Shown: positions 38,644 to 48,814 of the stretch, piece after piece
Numbering within the stretch: position 1 is the stretch's first letter
How the letters are laid out: every line of letters starts with the position of its first letter
Source: Acinetobacter towneri DSM 14962 = CIP 107472
Lineage (GTDB): Bacteria > Pseudomonadota > Gammaproteobacteria > Pseudomonadales > Moraxellaceae
Direction of reading: 5' to 3'
Length of the DNA stretch: 64,000 nucleotides
Assembly: GCF_000368785.1 (NCBI RefSeq)
Contig: NZ_KB849690.1
Span: forward strand, 21,748 to 85,747
Translations under genes and position numbers: made by a program
Notes under the pieces: model-generated
Seen by the model: only the letters and a program-made list of their open reading frames with translations
Told to the model about the DNA's origin: nothing
Databases searched by the model: none

Positions 38644-38961
38644 ACGCTTTATTATTTACCTCTGTTCTTTTGATTATAAAATCACAAATTTAGCATGTCT
38701 TATAGTGCAACTTTGTGATAAAAAATTGCCAAATTAAAATTTATTGACGTTGACCACTTTATAAAATGTCAGCATGCCCCAAAATCATCATTTTGTTAGA
38801 AAAAACAGCCCAAGCGCATGTGCTGATGCCAAATCAAGTTATACTTGAACGGTAGCAATTTCATCTCAGATCATCTGCATGATAGAGAAAATTGCCACCG
38901 ACCCAAAATCAGCCTGTGGTTTATGTCGTATTTGTAGTGTATTGGATTAAGCGAGAGTGTA
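38644..38961. other. Gene-free region upstream of gshA
   Basis: 318 bp without an ORF, presumably holding the divergent promoters of the DUF924 gene and gshA. An imperfect inverted repeat GGTAGCAATTT (38851-38861) / AAATTGCCACC (38889-38899) lies about 60 nt before gshA and could form a leader hairpin. Confidence 0.45.
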
Positions 38962-40539
38962 ATGAGTCAACCCGAACCAAATGCGCAAGATGTTCTACCA
39001 ACATGGGTAGACGCTGCGTTGCTTCAAGGGATGTTGCGCGGGATTGAACGCGAAAGTCTGCGTATGCAAAGCGATGGCTTCTTGTCGCAGCAAGCACATC
39101 CTCAAGCCTTGGGTTCGGCACTCACACATCCGCATATTACTACGGACTATTCCGAAGCGTTGATGGAGTTCATTACTCCACCGCAAAGCAGCATTCAACA
39201 CGCGCTTGATTATTTGCGAGATATTCATAGCGTGGTGCATCAACACTTAGGCGAAGGTGAAAAACTTTGGCCGCTGTCGATGCCATGTATGCTTGATGAA
39301 ACCGATGACGGTATTCCACTGGCGCAATATGGCAGCTCCAATATTGGGCGCTTTAAAACTTTGTATCGCCGTGGTTTAGGTGTGCGCTATGGTCGCCGTA
39401 TGCAGACCATTTCAGGGGTGCATTATAATTTATCCTTCCCTGAACATTTATTTGCCGCCTTGCAACAACATGAAAGTGATGAGCAGCTCAAAGCACTGAG
39501 TTTGCAAGATTATCGTAGTCATCGTTATTTAGGTTTAATTCGTAACTTTATTCGTTTAACACCATTGGTGATGTTTTTAGTCGGTGCAAGTCCATCGGTT
39601 TGTCAGTGTTTTATGACGGGGCGTGAACATCATTTGCTGCCGTTGTTAAGAGGCACGTTGTATTTACCGTATGCGACTGCATTGCGTATGGGTAACTTTG
39701 GCTATCAAAACTCGGCGCAGAAAAAACTTGGTATTCATTACAATGATTTAACGGGTTATTTGGATGGTTTGCAAAAAGCCGTAAAAACCCCGTACTTGCC
39801 ATTTAGCCGCTTAGGTTTAGATGATGCCACGGGTGAGCCAATTCAAATTAATGACCATGTGCTGCAAATTGAAAATGAGTACTACAGTTTGGTGCGCCCA
39901 AAACAAGTACCACAAGAAGGTGAAACCCCATCTCAAGCACTTGCCAATCGTGGTATTGGTTATGTCGAATTACGCGCGGTAGATGTTAATCCGTATAGCC
40001 CAATTGGGATAGATGAACATACCGCAGGCTTTTTGGAAGTCTTAGCATTGTATTGTTTGTTGCAAGACAGCCCAACCTTGTTAGATGCGGAACAAAGCAT
40101 CATCGAAAAAAATCAGGCCGAAGTGGTCAATCGTGGGCGTGCGCCAAATGCGCACATTCAAGAGAGCGATGTTAAAACCCCAATTGAAGCGTGGGGACAG
40201 CAGTATGTCACCGCCATGCAACCTTTGGCTGCTTTACTCGACCAAAGTTATGCGACGCAGCTGTATTCTCAAGCTTTAGAACGCATGATGGTGCGTTTGC
40301 ATGAAGTCGATGAAACTCTGTCGGCACACATGATTGCCGATACTATTCGTCATGGTGGTACGTGGGGCTTTGGCAGTTATATGGCACAGCAACATGCACA
40401 TGCGTATGAACAACATACGCTTCGTCCTGAAACACAAACATATTTTGATGAAATTGCAGTGCAATCTATTCAGCAACAACAACAACTTGAACAAGCACAA
40501 GGTCTGAGTTTTGCAGACTATGTCGCACAATATAGATAA
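38962..40539 (+). CDS. gshA: Glutamate-cysteine ligase
   Basis: First step of glutathione synthesis. The 525-residue product is of the gammaproteobacterial GshA type: GIERESLRM, DYSEALMEFITPP, TISGVHYNLSF, GYVELRAVDVNPYSPIGI. ATG 38962 has a GAGAG site. It is followed by dsbB after 18 nt. The second enzyme, gshB, lies near the end of the window. Confidence 0.95.
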   Translation: MSQPEPNAQDVLPTWVDAALLQGMLRGIERESLRMQSDGFLSQQAHPQALGSALTHPHITTDYSEALMEFITPPQSSIQHALDYLRDIHSVVHQHLGEGEKLWPLSMPCMLDETDDGIPLAQYGSSNIGRFKTLYRRGLGVRYGRRMQTISGVHYNLSFPEHLFAALQQHESDEQLKALSLQDYRSHRYLGLIRNFIRLTPLVMFLVGASPSVCQCFMTGREHHLLPLLRGTLYLPYATALRMGNFGYQNSAQKKLGIHYNDLTGYLDGLQKAVKTPYLPFSRLGLDDATGEPIQINDHVLQIENEYYSLVRPKQVPQEGETPSQALANRGIGYVELRAVDVNPYSPIGIDEHTAGFLEVLALYCLLQDSPTLLDAEQSIIEKNQAEVVNRGRAPNAHIQESDVKTPIEAWGQQYVTAMQPLAALLDQSYATQLYSQALERMMVRLHEVDETLSAHMIADTIRHGGTWGFGSYMAQQHAHAYEQHTLRPETQTYFDEIAVQSIQQQQQLEQAQGLSFADYVAQYR

Positions 40540-40557
40540 CAGCTCAGAGATTTAAAC

Positions 40558-41091
40558 ATGCAATTGAGTTATCGTCTGCTAAGTGGTGTTTTATTTTTAG
40601 CCAGTGTCATTGGGATGACATTTGCATTGTATTTGGAGCATGTGCAAGGTTTAGCGCCGTGTCCACTGTGCGTTTTTCAGCGGGTGGGCCTAATTGCATT
40701 GGGCTTGGTTTCACTGATTGCCTTTGTGCATAACCCTAAATCTAACGTGGTTAAGCGTATTTATGCGCTGTTCGGCAGTATTGGAATTTTATGGTCGGTG
40801 GGTGTGGCAGCACGTCATGTTTGGCTGCAAAACTTACCGCCTGATCAAGTGCCAAGCTGCGGCCCAGGACTGGATTATTTGGTAGATGCTTTACCCATGA
40901 AAGCTGTGTTGCAACAAGTGCTGTCGGGTTCAGGTGAATGTGCTGTGATTGATTGGACGTTCTTGGGGCAGTCTTTACCCGTGTGGTCATTGCTGTTCTT
41001 TAGCGTGTTGGCACTCATCAGTTTATGGCAATTGCTGCGTAACTATCCGTTTGTGGCATCGACTACATTTGGCAAAGTGAAGAAAAAATAA
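40558..41091 (+). CDS. dsbB: Disulfide bond formation protein B
   Basis: Inner-membrane quinone-linked oxidase of DsbA. 177 residues, four helices. The first periplasmic loop holds CPLC (residues 36-39) and is followed by the quinone-binding Arg (FQRVG). The second loop has the Cys pair in VPSCGPG and SGECAV. Probably co-transcribed with gshA. Confidence 0.94.
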   Translation: MQLSYRLLSGVLFLASVIGMTFALYLEHVQGLAPCPLCVFQRVGLIALGLVSLIAFVHNPKSNVVKRIYALFGSIGILWSVGVAARHVWLQNLPPDQVPSCGPGLDYLVDALPMKAVLQQVLSGSGECAVIDWTFLGQSLPVWSLLFFSVLALISLWQLLRNYPFVASTTFGKVKKK

Positions 41092-41125
41092 ATTCGGGCT
41101 ACTTGCTCACTGAATTGATAAAAAT

Positions 41126-41149
41126 GCGCCATCTCAATGTAGATGGCGC
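41126..41149 (+). terminator. Terminator of gshA-dsbB
   Basis: A 9-bp stem GCGCCATCT / AGATGGCGC is followed by six T. Confidence 0.92.
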
Positions 41150-41233
41150 TTTTTTATTTGTGTATTTAGGGGCTGTTGAAAATCCATCTACCAATCATCG
41201 TGTTGTAGCGTATTTTGAACTGTTTAGACTATG

Positions 41234-42565
41234 TTAGGTGAGCGCGATGCCTTCTAAGCTTGACCAATCACCAATAAACTCACGAATTTGCTGCTCTGGC
41301 ACTTCTTCATGCGCAGGATAAAACCATTTCACCAATTGCTCTGCCACACTCGGATGATATTGCAACTGAAAATGGTTCAGACCATAGAACACAGCTTTGT
41401 GTGATTCAGGCAGTCTTAATTGAAACCGTGGGTTAGGGTGCTCCCCCAAAGCACTTTTTACACTGACCAAATAGTCGCCAATGACTTTGCGGGTCAGGTT
41501 CTGCTTTTTCTCGAACTCAATACTGCCTGCCACGAAATAAGCATTAATATGGGTTGGCAAAGGTGCAGGTTTGCGGTTGTCATCGACCTGTCCAATTCGT
41601 GCCTGATTATGTTCCCAGTCATCATCTCGCACACTGCCATAGCGCAAATCTAAAATGCCGTTGCTGCGAATGTTGACCAAATGCCCGACAATTTTCACAA
41701 TAGGAAAGCGACCTAATTTTTCCTGTAAATGGAAACCAAAACGCTCCAAAACAGCCCCATGATGTGGTGAACCCAAGCAGACCAGATTTTCGACCAAGTG
41801 AATCCAGTGCTGCAAATTTTGCTTACCGTAAAACAGCGCACTGCGCGACACCAAGCCACCCATGCTGTGCCCAATTAAATCAATACTGGTAATTTTAGGA
41901 TGACGCTGAATTAAATCATCTAAGGTATTGGCAAGACTGCGGCCATTGGCAGAAATGCGACGCCCTGTATTGTAATTCAGATATAACATGGTGTTATGGT
42001 CACGTTGTGCCAGTAATTTTTCACCAAAACCACCAAATTGGTGTGTAGTCCAATCGAGGTGATTGCGGCATAAACCGTGCACAAAAATCACCACACGCCC
42101 AGACAAATCGCCTTGTTGGACTTCGCCATAATGGTCATAGAGCACCATAGGTAAGGCGAGCGGATTTTGCTGTTCGAGTAGATAATCTCCCAATACGCCA
42201 TTCAGTACACCGACTAAAAAATGCAGGCTTGGTGTGAGTGCTTTGTCATGTAAGTTGGGAAATTGCGCAATAATTTGACGTAAACCTGGCGCAACAAAGT
42301 GATAGCCGTATTGTTGTAAGCTGTGAAAGGCAAACTTATACAGCTTTTGAAAAGTCGCGGTTTTTTGAAACTTTTGCGAGCGTTGTTCGCTCATGCCAAA
42401 TACGCTGAGCAAAACTTCACGCTGAATGGTTTGAATCACTTCGCTCATCACGGCATTCAGGCGCGTGCTGACCAACTGTGCCAAGCCTTCTAAGATATCG
42501 GCCTGACTTGGAGGTGTACGGTCCCATCTACAATAGGTTTCATGCAGCGGTGTTAAACTTGGCAT
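41234..42565 (-). CDS. Alpha/beta hydrolase, putative lipase
   Basis: A 443-residue protein. A helical N-terminal region of about 150 residues comes before a lipase-type hydrolase domain: oxyanion VIFVHGLCRN, nucleophile elbow GHSMGG, GSPHHG, and a late His in GLNHFQL. It resembles PGAP1/triacylglycerol-lipase-like enzymes. No signal peptide is evident, so it is probably cytosolic or membrane-attached. The substrate is unknown. Confidence 0.85.
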   Translation of the reverse strand: MPSLTPLHETYCRWDRTPPSQADILEGLAQLVSTRLNAVMSEVIQTIQREVLLSVFGMSEQRSQKFQKTATFQKLYKFAFHSLQQYGYHFVAPGLRQIIAQFPNLHDKALTPSLHFLVGVLNGVLGDYLLEQQNPLALPMVLYDHYGEVQQGDLSGRVVIFVHGLCRNHLDWTTHQFGGFGEKLLAQRDHNTMLYLNYNTGRRISANGRSLANTLDDLIQRHPKITSIDLIGHSMGGLVSRSALFYGKQNLQHWIHLVENLVCLGSPHHGAVLERFGFHLQEKLGRFPIVKIVGHLVNIRSNGILDLRYGSVRDDDWEHNQARIGQVDDNRKPAPLPTHINAYFVAGSIEFEKKQNLTRKVIGDYLVSVKSALGEHPNPRFQLRLPESHKAVFYGLNHFQLQYHPSVAEQLVKWFYPAHEEVPEQQIREFIGDWSSLEGIALT

Positions 42566-42864
42566 ACTGTGTTGCCCCTTGTGTTCCCATATACCGAACG
42601 CTTTATTTTTACTTGGGTTCGCGGTATAAACTCAAGGGTCTGTTGGCATTTCATGAATTTACAGGACTGTAAATTTTTAGATGAATTGTCACCAAACCCG
42701 ATACTTTTATTTTATCGTGTTCATCTTGAACTACTTGTAAAATACCGATGAATGCCAAGATGTTCGCATCTTTTTGTCTAACAATTGCATTTTTCCATGA
42801 AAATTAAATTAAAAACGCAAAATAAGTGCTGTATCAGCCAAAAATTGAATGGTGTTACTTAGAA

Positions 42865-43458
42865 ATGTCACGCATGAATTTAATTTATTTACATGGTTTT
42901 CAGAGCAGTCCTTTGTCCATGAAAGGGCAGCTATTGTATGCCTATGTGCAGCAGCATCGCCCTGATATTCAGATGCATTTGCCCGATTTAAATGCTCCAC
43001 CTTTAGCGGTTTTGGCAAACGTATCGGCATTGATTCGACGTTTGCCCAATGTGGCATTGGTGGGCAGCAGTCTAGGCGGCTTTTATGCGACACAACTGGT
43101 CGCACAGCATCATGTGCCTGCTGTTGTGATTAACCCTGCTATGCGACCATGGCAATTGTTTCAGGACTTGTTTGGCGATGTGCTGCCCTATGTGGTACAT
43201 CCGAACTGGAGCTTAACTGCAGCGCAATTGGATGACTTAGCAGACATTGCGTTGCCAGTTGCGCAAGATGCAGACAAAATATTGGTGTTATTGCAACAAG
43301 GCGATGAAGTTTTGGATTATCGTGAAGCGCAGCGTTATTATAGTGCTGCCTCACCTTCGGCCATGATCATGACTGAAGCGCACGGCAATCATGCCATGGA
43401 TGATTTTGCAGACAAAATTCCGATGTTACTGCAATTTTTATCGGATTCCCTAGCTTAA
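42865..43458 (+). CDS. yqiA: YqiA/YcfP-family esterase
   Basis: A small alpha/beta hydrolase of about 198 residues: NLIYLHGFQSSP, nucleophile GSSLGG and catalytic His in AHGNHAMDDF. ATG 42865 or ATG 42874 may be used. It lies 14 nt upstream of parE; yqiA-parE is also the order in E. coli. Confidence 0.88.
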   Translation: MSRMNLIYLHGFQSSPLSMKGQLLYAYVQQHRPDIQMHLPDLNAPPLAVLANVSALIRRLPNVALVGSSLGGFYATQLVAQHHVPAVVINPAMRPWQLFQDLFGDVLPYVVHPNWSLTAAQLDDLADIALPVAQDADKILVLLQQGDEVLDYREAQRYYSAASPSAMIMTEAHGNHAMDDFADKIPMLLQFLSDSLA

Positions 43459-43472
43459 GGAAACAGTACAAC

Positions 43473-45353
43473 GTGTCTCAATATACCGCTCAATCTCTTG
43501 AAGTTTTATCTGGTTTAGATCCAGTACGTCGTCGCCCGGGCATGTATACCGACACCACACGTCCAAACCATTTGGCGCAAGAAGTTATTGATAATGCGGT
43601 GGATGAAGCACTTGCAGGGCATGCCAATAAAATTACCGTAAAAGTCTATAAAGATGGCTCTTTGTCGGTAGAAGACAATGGCCGTGGTATGCCTGTCGAT
43701 ATTCACCCAGAATACGGGCAAAGCGGGATTGAAATTATTCTGACCAAGCTGCATGCAGGCGGTAAGTTCAGCACCGACAACTACCAATTTTCGGGTGGTT
43801 TGCACGGGGTCGGTATTTCTGTAGTGAATGCCTTGTCCAGTCGGGTTGAAGTGACCGTACAGCGTCAGGGCAACCTGTATAAAATGGCTTTTGATCAGGG
43901 CGAAGCCGCTGCACCTTTAGAAGTCTTGGAAGGCAAAGCGCCAAAACGTGCTTCGGGTACGTTGGTACATTTCTGGCCTGAAGCTAAATATTTTGATTCA
44001 CCTAAATTTGCGCTAAAAGCCTTAAAGCACAATTTAAAAGCCAAAGCGGTACTGGCTGCAGGTTTAGAAATTCATTACATTGATGAAATTAACGATGAAA
44101 AAATTGTCTGGCAGTTTGAAAATGGTCTAGTCGACTATTTGATGGATGAGCTGGAAGATCGTGAGATTGTACCTGCTCCTGCTTTTGTGGCGACAGGTGA
44201 GGCAGAACGTGCTAGTGCAGAATTTGCAATTTGTTGGAACGTAGAAGGTGGCGAGCAAATTCAGGAAAGTTATGTCAACTTGATTCCGACTGCGCAAGGC
44301 GGTACGCATGTCAATGGACTACGTTCTGGTGTGACCGATGCTTTACGTGAGTTCTGTGAATTACGCAATTTATTGCCGCGCAATTTAAAGCTATCTGCCG
44401 AAGATGTTTGGGATGGGGTTAACTACATTTTATCGTTAAAGTTCCAAGAGCCGCAGTTTTCTGGGCAGACCAAGGAGCGTTTATCGAGCCGTGAAGCGGC
44501 AAGCATTATGCAGAATATCGCCAAAGATGCTTTTGCCTTGTGGTTGAACCAAAATTCTGACATTGCCATGCAATTGGCAGAAATGGCAATTTCCAAAGCA
44601 GGTCGTCGTTTAAAAGCAGCGAAAAAAGTAGAACGTAAAAAAATCGTTTCAGGCCCAGCTTTGCCGGGTAAATTAGCCGACTGCGTGGGACAAACCCGTG
44701 AAGAATCGGAACTGTTTATTGTAGAAGGTGACTCTGCAGGTGGTTCTGCTAAGCAAGCGCGTGATAAAAACTTTCAGGCGATCATGCCAATTCGTGGAAA
44801 AATTTTAAATACGTGGGAAGTGTCTTCGGACGAGGTTTTGGGTTCGCAGGAGGTACACGATATTGCAATTGCGATTGGGGTTGACCCAGGTAGTGATGAT
44901 TTATCTGAATTGCGTTACGGTAAGGTTTGTATTTTGGCCGATGCCGACTCAGATGGTTTACACATTGCCACTTTGCTGTGTGCTTTATTCGTGAAACATT
45001 TCCCAAGTTTGGTGGAAGATGGGCATTTATACGTCGCCATGCCGCCGTTATTCCGTATTGATGACGGTAAAGATGTGCATTATGCGCTAGATGAAGATGA
45101 GCTAGAAAATACGCTGAAAAAAGCCAAAACCAAAAATCCGCAAATTACCCGATTTAAAGGTTTGGGTGAGATGAATGCCAGTCAGTTACGTGAAACCACG
45201 ATGGACCCAAATACACGCCGTTTGGTGCAATTGGATTTGGATGATAGTCATTTTACCGCGGGTTTATTGGATAAATTGCTGGCCAAAAAACGCTCTGCAG
45301 ACCGTAAAGTGTGGTTAGAGCAGAAAGGTAATTTAGCCGATTTGGCGGTTTAA
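43473..45353 (+). CDS. parE: DNA topoisomerase IV subunit B
   Basis: The ATPase subunit of topoisomerase IV, which decatenates chromosomes. 626 residues: GHKL ATPase (EVIDNAVDEALAGH, DNGRGMP, GGLHGVGISVVNAL), transducer, and Toprim with EGDSAGG and LADADSDGLH. The start is GTG 43473, preceded by AAGGAAACAG. Quinolone resistance mutations fall in the Toprim part; I did not compare alleles. Confidence 0.96.
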   Translation: MSQYTAQSLEVLSGLDPVRRRPGMYTDTTRPNHLAQEVIDNAVDEALAGHANKITVKVYKDGSLSVEDNGRGMPVDIHPEYGQSGIEIILTKLHAGGKFSTDNYQFSGGLHGVGISVVNALSSRVEVTVQRQGNLYKMAFDQGEAAAPLEVLEGKAPKRASGTLVHFWPEAKYFDSPKFALKALKHNLKAKAVLAAGLEIHYIDEINDEKIVWQFENGLVDYLMDELEDREIVPAPAFVATGEAERASAEFAICWNVEGGEQIQESYVNLIPTAQGGTHVNGLRSGVTDALREFCELRNLLPRNLKLSAEDVWDGVNYILSLKFQEPQFSGQTKERLSSREAASIMQNIAKDAFALWLNQNSDIAMQLAEMAISKAGRRLKAAKKVERKKIVSGPALPGKLADCVGQTREESELFIVEGDSAGGSAKQARDKNFQAIMPIRGKILNTWEVSSDEVLGSQEVHDIAIAIGVDPGSDDLSELRYGKVCILADADSDGLHIATLLCALFVKHFPSLVEDGHLYVAMPPLFRIDDGKDVHYALDEDELENTLKKAKTKNPQITRFKGLGEMNASQLRETTMDPNTRRLVQLDLDDSHFTAGLLDKLLAKKRSADRKVWLEQKGNLADLAV

Positions 45354-45368
45354 GCTGATTTAATTTAG

Positions 45369-45409
45369 AAAAAGCATCCATTATTTCAAAAAAGTAATGG
45401 ATGCTTTTT
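45369..45409. terminator. Terminator between parE and the PLD-like gene
   Basis: A 15-bp perfect stem (aaaaagcatccatta and complement) with an 11-nt loop. Confidence 0.9.
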
Positions 45410-45429
45410 ATTGTAATTTTGATTGGTGT

Positions 45430-46131
45430 TTATAATTCAATATTTTCAGGCCATAAAAAATATCCACCATATTGACTGGTTTTAAATTCTGCACCTACGT
45501 CTTTGCCTTGTTGAGTGAGTATGTGCTTTCCAGCATCATTGATATTTAATAAGCCTTTTTCGGTAAAATGAGCCAACAATTCATTGGTTTTCATTTTATG
45601 TTTTGCTGCAAGTTTAGATGATGTTAATTTACCAACATTATTGTCATTGGTTTCTTCAACAGATTCATTTGTTGGTTCGGCTTTCACTTCATCTAAACTA
45701 ATTCTAACTTCATCACTAATACGAATAATACGTTGCGCTTCTTCATAAGCATCTTTAAAGACATCTTGATCTTCATATTTGCGAATCAAAATGCCCATTT
45801 CGTTATTATTAATTTGGCTAAATTCATAAAGATTTAGACTAGAAATAATACATTCAGATTCATTGAGATAGCATTTAGCATGTAAGTTTTTACAAAAACT
45901 GAGCCGAACAAAATCAAGTTTTTGCATCCATTTTATTTCATCAGGATGTAAATCACTTTTTCCATAAACGATTCGAATATCAATTTTGAGTCGATCTTTA
46001 TCTTCAAGTAACTCTTTAATACGGTCATTTAAACGTAAATATGGGCTAATTAAAATTAACCTTTCTTTGGCATTTTTTATCAGTTCTTCTAAGAAAAAAT
46101 TGGTCGCGCTCGTATTTAAAAACTTAGCCAT
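45430..46131 (-). CDS. Phospholipase D-like protein with C-terminal winged-helix-like domain
   Basis: A 233-residue soluble protein. It has one PLD-type domain (ERLILISPYLRLNDRIKELL at the start, then NLHAKCYLNE with the HxK, and ISSLNLYEF where an Asn follows paired Ser). A Glu/Asn-rich linker follows, then a domain with KHKMKTNELLAHFTEKGLLN that looks like a winged helix. A single HKD half-site suggests a homodimer. Related proteins can act as nucleases or in defence. The gene is AT-richer than parE and may be acquired. Confidence 0.75.
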   Translation of the reverse strand: MAKFLNTSATNFFLEELIKNAKERLILISPYLRLNDRIKELLEDKDRLKIDIRIVYGKSDLHPDEIKWMQKLDFVRLSFCKNLHAKCYLNESECIISSLNLYEFSQINNNEMGILIRKYEDQDVFKDAYEEAQRIIRISDEVRISLDEVKAEPTNESVEETNDNNVGKLTSSKLAAKHKMKTNELLAHFTEKGLLNINDAGKHILTQQGKDVGAEFKTSQYGGYFLWPENIEL

Positions 46132-46230
46132 TTAACCCTCCTCATTGTGTCTAAATTATTATGTCCTGAGTATAGCGAATTTATTTAGGTAATGATTTGA
46201 TGATTAAAAATATTCTAAAATTGAGGCGAA

Positions 46231-46259
46231 AAAAATGGAGCATCTTGTGCTCCATTTTT
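46231..46259 (-). terminator. Terminator of the DASS transporter gene
   Basis: A 12-bp stem (aaaaatggagca and complement) with a 5-nt loop lies 10 nt past the stop. Confidence 0.88.
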
Positions 46260-46268
46260 TATTGATCC

Positions 46269-47684
46269 TTAACTAAAGAACCAATATACAAATAATGAAA
46301 TAATAAATACGCACATGACGTTCAACACCATGCCCACACTCATCATTTCACTTTGTTTAATTTGACCTGTACCAAATACAATCGCATTTGGTGGCGTTGC
46401 CACAGGTAACATAAAGGCACACGATGCACCAATACCAATAATCACCACTAAAATTTCTTTTGGAATACCCATTTGGTCTGCAATTGCAGCAAATACAGGA
46501 ACCAATAACGCAGCAGACGCTGTATTACTGGTAAATTCAGTTAAGAAAATAATGAAGATGGTCACCGCAAAAATCACTACCAATGGCGAAGTATCACCAA
46601 AGGTATTGGCAAGGGTTTGACCCAATACCAAAGATGCGCCTGAATCTTTTAAGATCGCACTGAGGGTTAAACCACCACCGAACAGTAATAACACGCCCCA
46701 ATCGGTATTTTCAGCCACTTGCTTCCAAGACGCAGTACCTAGCATAACCACTAAACATGCAGCAGTTAATGCAGTCCATGTATCGGGTTGGCTAATACCA
46801 AAGGTTTCGCTAAGTTTTTTACCAAAAATCCACGCCACTGCAGTACATACGAATAAAATCATCGTTGCAACACGGGTTTTGGTCCAAGGAATTACTTCAG
46901 TTTCAAAATGAATTTTTTGATTTAAATTTGGACGCAATACCAAATATAAGCTGACCAACATTGCTGGTAGCAAAATCAGCATCATTGGTAAACCAATTTT
47001 CATCCAGTCAGCAAAGTCATAGTCTAACGCTTTGGCTGCAATAGCGTTTGGTGGCGAACCTACCAACGTACCCAAACCACCTAAACTGGCAGAGTAGGCA
47101 ATCCCCAATAAAATGAAAACGAAGGTTTTACGCTCTTTAGTGGCATCGAGGTGTGATAACAAACCCAGCGCCAACGGTAACATCATCGCCGCCGTGGCTG
47201 TGTTGGAAATCCACATCGACAACGCAGCAGTGACAATAAAAATAGATAAAACCGAAATCCCCAAGTGACCGCCCGACATGGAAATAATCCACATCGCAAT
47301 TTTACGATCCAGTTTCTGAATGTGCAGTGCAGTCGCTAAAGCAAAACCACCAAAGAACAGGAAAATAACAGGATCGGCAAAAGTCGCCAATGCCTTGCTG
47401 GTGCTAATTGGCTCAAGCACTTTGCTGGCATTTTCTACAGGCATGCCCAAAATTACGGCAAGCACTGGCACCAAAAGCGCGGTAATGGTAATGTGTACAG
47501 CTTCGGTGAGCCATAAAATACCAATAAAAAGCAACAGACTTAGACCCTTATTTGCATTTTCATCATAGGGCAAGACATTGTATAAACCGAAAGAGAGCAG
47601 GGCTGCAATTGCAACAATCACCCAGGTCTTGATCAGTTCTTTTCGCTTAATATTGGCTGGCACTTCTATATGGTTATTTTCCAT
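46269..47684 (-). CDS. DASS/SLC13-family anion:sodium symporter
   Basis: A 471-residue permease with two SNT-type repeats (SMWISNTATAAMMLP and FTSNTASAALLVP) and GTLVGSPPNAIAAK / VATPPNAIVFGTG, all hallmarks of divalent-anion symporters of the NaDC/SdcS/CitT group. Probable substrates are C4-dicarboxylates or citrate. Confidence 0.88.
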   Translation of the reverse strand: MENNHIEVPANIKRKELIKTWVIVAIAALLSFGLYNVLPYDENANKGLSLLLFIGILWLTEAVHITITALLVPVLAVILGMPVENASKVLEPISTSKALATFADPVIFLFFGGFALATALHIQKLDRKIAMWIISMSGGHLGISVLSIFIVTAALSMWISNTATAAMMLPLALGLLSHLDATKERKTFVFILLGIAYSASLGGLGTLVGSPPNAIAAKALDYDFADWMKIGLPMMLILLPAMLVSLYLVLRPNLNQKIHFETEVIPWTKTRVATMILFVCTAVAWIFGKKLSETFGISQPDTWTALTAACLVVMLGTASWKQVAENTDWGVLLLFGGGLTLSAILKDSGASLVLGQTLANTFGDTSPLVVIFAVTIFIIFLTEFTSNTASAALLVPVFAAIADQMGIPKEILVVIIGIGASCAFMLPVATPPNAIVFGTGQIKQSEMMSVGMVLNVMCVFIISLFVYWFFS

Positions 47685-47860
47685 AGAAGTTCACTCCGTC
47701 AAAAGGAATTAAAAGAAAAGAGGGAAGATTGGTCGATGCAAACGACCGAAGCAGTCTGAATAGACTGTTTTTTAAGCTGGTCTTAATTATAGGTGTAAAT
47801 AATTATTTAAGCCAAAAAAAATCTAAATAATTTTCCATTTGTTATGTTTATTGGTCTGAT

Positions 47861-48643
47861 TTATATCAATAAAGCAGGTGATGTTTGGATGATGAATAAT
47901 CCTTGAGCAATCGCGTAAAGTGCCATAAAACCCAATAACGTAAATACAATCTGCTTAAATAATGTCTGGGAAATTTGTTTACGAATCAGACTGCCGATAT
48001 ACACCATCAGCATAGAGATGATGCAAATCAGGGCTAAAACTTTTAATTGTATGTGGCTAAACTGTTGAATTACTGGATATAAAACTGCCAATTGAATGAG
48101 TTTGGAAATAATAAAGTTTAAGTTGCTAATCACCACAATATCGGTTTTGCTGTGTTGAGTGCTGAGTAAATACATCATTAGAAATGGTGCCATGGCATTG
48201 GTCGCACCACCAATCACACCTGCCAGCAAACCAAAAATCAGCATATTTTTGAGTGAGGCAGAAATTTGCAAAGGACGTTGTCGAAATTGATCGGCCACGT
48301 ACAATAAAATCAGTACGCCCATTGCCAATTTTAAATAACCTTCGTTCAGAATGAGCAGCAAACTGACGCCCAAATAGCTGCCAATCAGCGCACTGAAGAT
48401 TAAACCCCAATATTTTTTGCAGTAGCCATATAAACTGCTGAATATAGATTGTGTGGCATCGCCCCGCAGCATGTAGATATTGAGAAGCAAACAGGGAATC
48501 AGAACCAAAGCAACCGCAGTACTGAGTGGATATAACATCGCCACCGCAGCCGTACTGAGCATAGGAAAACCAAAACCGCTCATGCCATGCAAAATTGCAG
48601 CAATCGCACAAAACAGCAGAATAATGAAATCGGTTTTTTGCAT
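47861..48643 (-). CDS. TauE/SafE-family membrane exporter
   Basis: 260 residues, 8 or so helices, with the duplicated TauE/SafE motif HGMSGFGFPMLSTAAVAML and GLLAGVIGGATNAMAPFL. Family members move sulfite, sulfoacetate or other small organic anions. The substrate is unknown. The gene stands alone, 176 nt from the DASS gene. Confidence 0.88.
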   Translation of the reverse strand: MQKTDFIILLFCAIAAILHGMSGFGFPMLSTAAVAMLYPLSTAVALVLIPCLLLNIYMLRGDATQSIFSSLYGYCKKYWGLIFSALIGSYLGVSLLLILNEGYLKLAMGVLILLYVADQFRQRPLQISASLKNMLIFGLLAGVIGGATNAMAPFLMMYLLSTQHSKTDIVVISNLNFIISKLIQLAVLYPVIQQFSHIQLKVLALICIISMLMVYIGSLIRKQISQTLFKQIVFTLLGFMALYAIAQGLFIIQTSPALLI

Positions 48644-48768
48644 GTGGGCTTCACAGTGCTTTTTATTTGAAATTTAACTCAATGTAGCGGAGTTTTGCGC
48701 TAAGTGCAAATGGGCTGCATGGTTATGAGCAAAGCATATTTATTGGAAACTATTTTAACGACCAATAA

Positions 48769-48794
48769 AAAAGCAAGACCGAGGTCTTGCTTTT
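48769..48794 (-). terminator. Terminator of the Tsx-like porin gene
   Basis: An 11-bp stem AAAAGCAAGAC / GTCTTGCTTTT with a CGAG loop. Confidence 0.88.
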
Positions 48795-48814
48795 TGAACA
48801 GCGAAAAATACAGC

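Noticed and set aside
42566..42751. Two short plus-strand ORFs downstream of the lipase start
   Set aside because: No ribosome sites and no recognisable content; probably a promoter region.
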